A stretch of DNA of 64,000 nucleotides from Archivesica marissinica (lineage: Eukaryota > Mollusca > Bivalvia > Venerida > Vesicomyidae). The stretch lies in assembly GCA_014843695.1 (NCBI GenBank), contig CM026386.1, positions 19,521,973 through 19,585,972 on the forward strand, written 5' to 3'. The translations under genes were made by a program, and so were the position numbers. This document shows, piece by piece, positions 35,301 to 38,300 of this stretch. Positions within the stretch are counted from its first letter, which is position 1; the number at the start of each line of letters is the position of its first letter. Below the pieces are notes generated by a model, which had not been told where the DNA came from, searched no databases, and worked only from the letters and a program-made list of their open reading frames with translations.

Positions 35301-38300
35301 TTTAGCCCTGACAGAACCGTAACTGACTGGTTGCAAGCTTTATCCCTGATAGAACCGTAACTGACTGGTTGCAAGCTTTATCCCTGACAGAACCGTAACT
35401 GACTGGTTGCCAGATTTATCCCTGACTGAACCGTAACTGGCTTGTTGCAAGCTTTATCCCTGACAGAACCGTAACTGACTGGTTGCAAGCTTTATCCCTG
35501 ACAGAACCGTAACTGACTGGTTGCAAGCTTTATCCCTGACAGAACCGTAACTGACTGGTTGCAAGCTTTATCCCTGACAGAACCGTAACTGACTGGTTGC
35601 AAGCTTTATCCCTGACAGAACCGTAACTGACTGGTTGCAAGCTTTAGCCCTGACAGAACCGTAACTGGCTGGTTGCAAGCTTTATCCCTGACTGAACCGT
35701 AACTGACTGGTTGCCAGGTTTATCCCTGACAGAACCGTAACTGACTGGTTGCAAGCTTTAGCGCTGACAGAACCGTAACTGACTGGTTGCCAGGTTTATC
35801 CCTGACAGAACCGTAACTGACTGGTTGCCAGGTTTATCCCTGACAGAACCGTAACTGACTGGTTGCAAGCTTTAGCGCTGACAGAACCGTAACTGACTGG
35901 TTGCAAGCTTTATCCCTGACTGAACCGTAACTGACTTGTTGCCAGGTTTATCCCTGACAGAACCGTAACTGACTGGTTGCAAGCTTTAGCGCTGACAGAA
36001 CCGTAACTGGCTTGTTGCGAGCTTTATCCCTGACTGAACCGTAACTGACTTGTTGCCAGGTTTATCCCTGACAGAACTGTAACCGACTTGTTGCGAGATT
36101 TAGCCCTGACAGAACCGTAACTGACTTGTTGCCAGGTTTATCCCTGACAGAACTGTAACCGACTTGTTGCGAGATTTAGCCCTGACAGAACCGTAACTGG
36201 CTTGTTGCGAGATTTATCCCTGACAGAACTGTAACTGACTTGTTGCGAGATTTATCCCTGACTGAACCGTAACTGACTGGTTGCGAGATTTAGCCCTGAC
36301 AGAACCGTAACTGACTGGTTGCAAGCTTTAGCGCTGACAGAACCGTAACTGACTGGTTGCAAGCTTTAGCGCTGACAGAACCATAACTGGCTAGTTGCGA
36401 GCTTTATCCCTGACTGAACCGTAACTGACTTGTTGCCAGGTTTATCCCTGACAGAACTGTAACCGACTTGTTGCGAGATTTAGCCCTGACAGAACCGTAA
36501 CTGGCTTGTTGCGAGATTTATCCCTGACAGAACTGTAACTGACTTGTTGCGAGATTTATCCCTGACTGAACCGTAACTGACTGGTTGCGAGATTTATCCC
36601 TGACAGAACTGTAACTGACTGGTTGCGAGATTTATCCCTGACAGAACTGTAACTTACTGGTTGCAAGCTTTAGCCCTGACAGAACCATAACTGACTGGTT
36701 GCCAGCTTTAGCCCTGACAGAACGGTAACTTACTGGTTGCGAGCTTTAGCCCTGACAGAACTGTAAGTGACTGGTTGCAAGCTTTAGCCCTGACAGAACT
36801 GTAAGTGACTGGTTGCCAGCTTTAGCCCGGACAGAACGGTAACTTACTGGTTGCGAGCTTTAGCCCTGACAGAATCGTAGTTGTGGTGTCACTGGACAAG
36901 ACACTAGTTAACATTTATTGCGATAGATTCTATCAGGAATGAGGTCTCGAGAGCGATTTCTTTAAAGTTGTAACAAGCTATGTTTTTCTGTATTGGTTGA
37001 CAGACAAGAATATTCAGTCCTCTTTTTGCGCTGTGTATTGAATACTAGGTGGGTCAAAATATATATATGTATTAAACACACCTCGATGCAGTGATTAGCG
37101 CGCATATGTTGACAGTTTTGCCGTATTCTCCTTCAGCGCCGTGTGGTCGTGCATTCAGTGCAAGACGGAGTATGATCTTGTGGAGATAGAGCAGAACCTG
37201 GTGGATGCCATACACAGGAAGTCCATGGCGTGCGTACTACAGGACTTGGAGTGTCTCAAATGTCACCAGGTGTGTTAGACTGGATTGTAATTTTTCCCAA
37301 TATCCTATTGTTGTTAATTAAAATGATATATAAAACTGATAACATATACTTTCATAAAATACTATCGTTTTACATGCTTTTACACTGGATTTGAAAGTTT
37401 TTATCCACCGGCATTTCGCCGAGGGATAGTGTTTTGGCGTTGCCATCTGAAGTCAGTTCTTAGTAACCAGGATGTGGAATTTTATGAAATTTAGTGTGGT
37501 TGTACACGTGAACTTTCCGTGGTGATCAGCCCAGTAACACCAGAGTTGTTACCCTTTAATTGACAATAAATCCATAAATTTGTTCAGCCATTGGCGTCCA
37601 GTGCCAGTTTAGTTTAAAATATATTTATTTCTTTAAATTCAAGTATATATAATATGTACCAGGGCTTCTAAAAATGTCAAAACCAAATCTGTCCAGGCCG
37701 TAATCGACAATCAGGACCCCCCCCCCCTATATGTCATTCTAATATTTTTGCGAAGGTTTTTAGAAGCCCTGATATGTACATACATGTAGGATTGAGGAGA
37801 ATGAGAAAGCAACTTGCTCTTTCCTTAGACTGCTAGTTTGCCAACATACTGGCTCAAGATTATAGTTTAACCAACAGTATGTTTGATAGTCGACAGAAAG
37901 TTGCATACAACAGTATGTTTGATAGTCGACCGAAAGTTGCATACAACAGTATGTTTGATAGTCCGCCTCCGTGGTCGAGTGGTTAAGGTCGCTGACTTGT
38001 ATACCACTGTAACCTATCATCACTGATGGTCACGGGTTCGAGCCCCACTCTGGCCGTGTCTTGTTTATATGAAAAAGTTGGCAGTTTCTTACGGAGGTTG
38101 GTGCACCCAAGTACTGGTTAACCGCTGGAGCCTGCCCAGGAAATGTGTTAAGTAAACTGCCCGCCGGCGATATAGCCCGAAATGGTGCTGATGCAGGCGT
38201 AAAACCCGAAATATAACATTGATATTCGATACAAAGTTGAGTATAACAGTATGTTTGATAGTCGGTACAACAGTATGTTTGATAGTCGGTACAACAGTAT

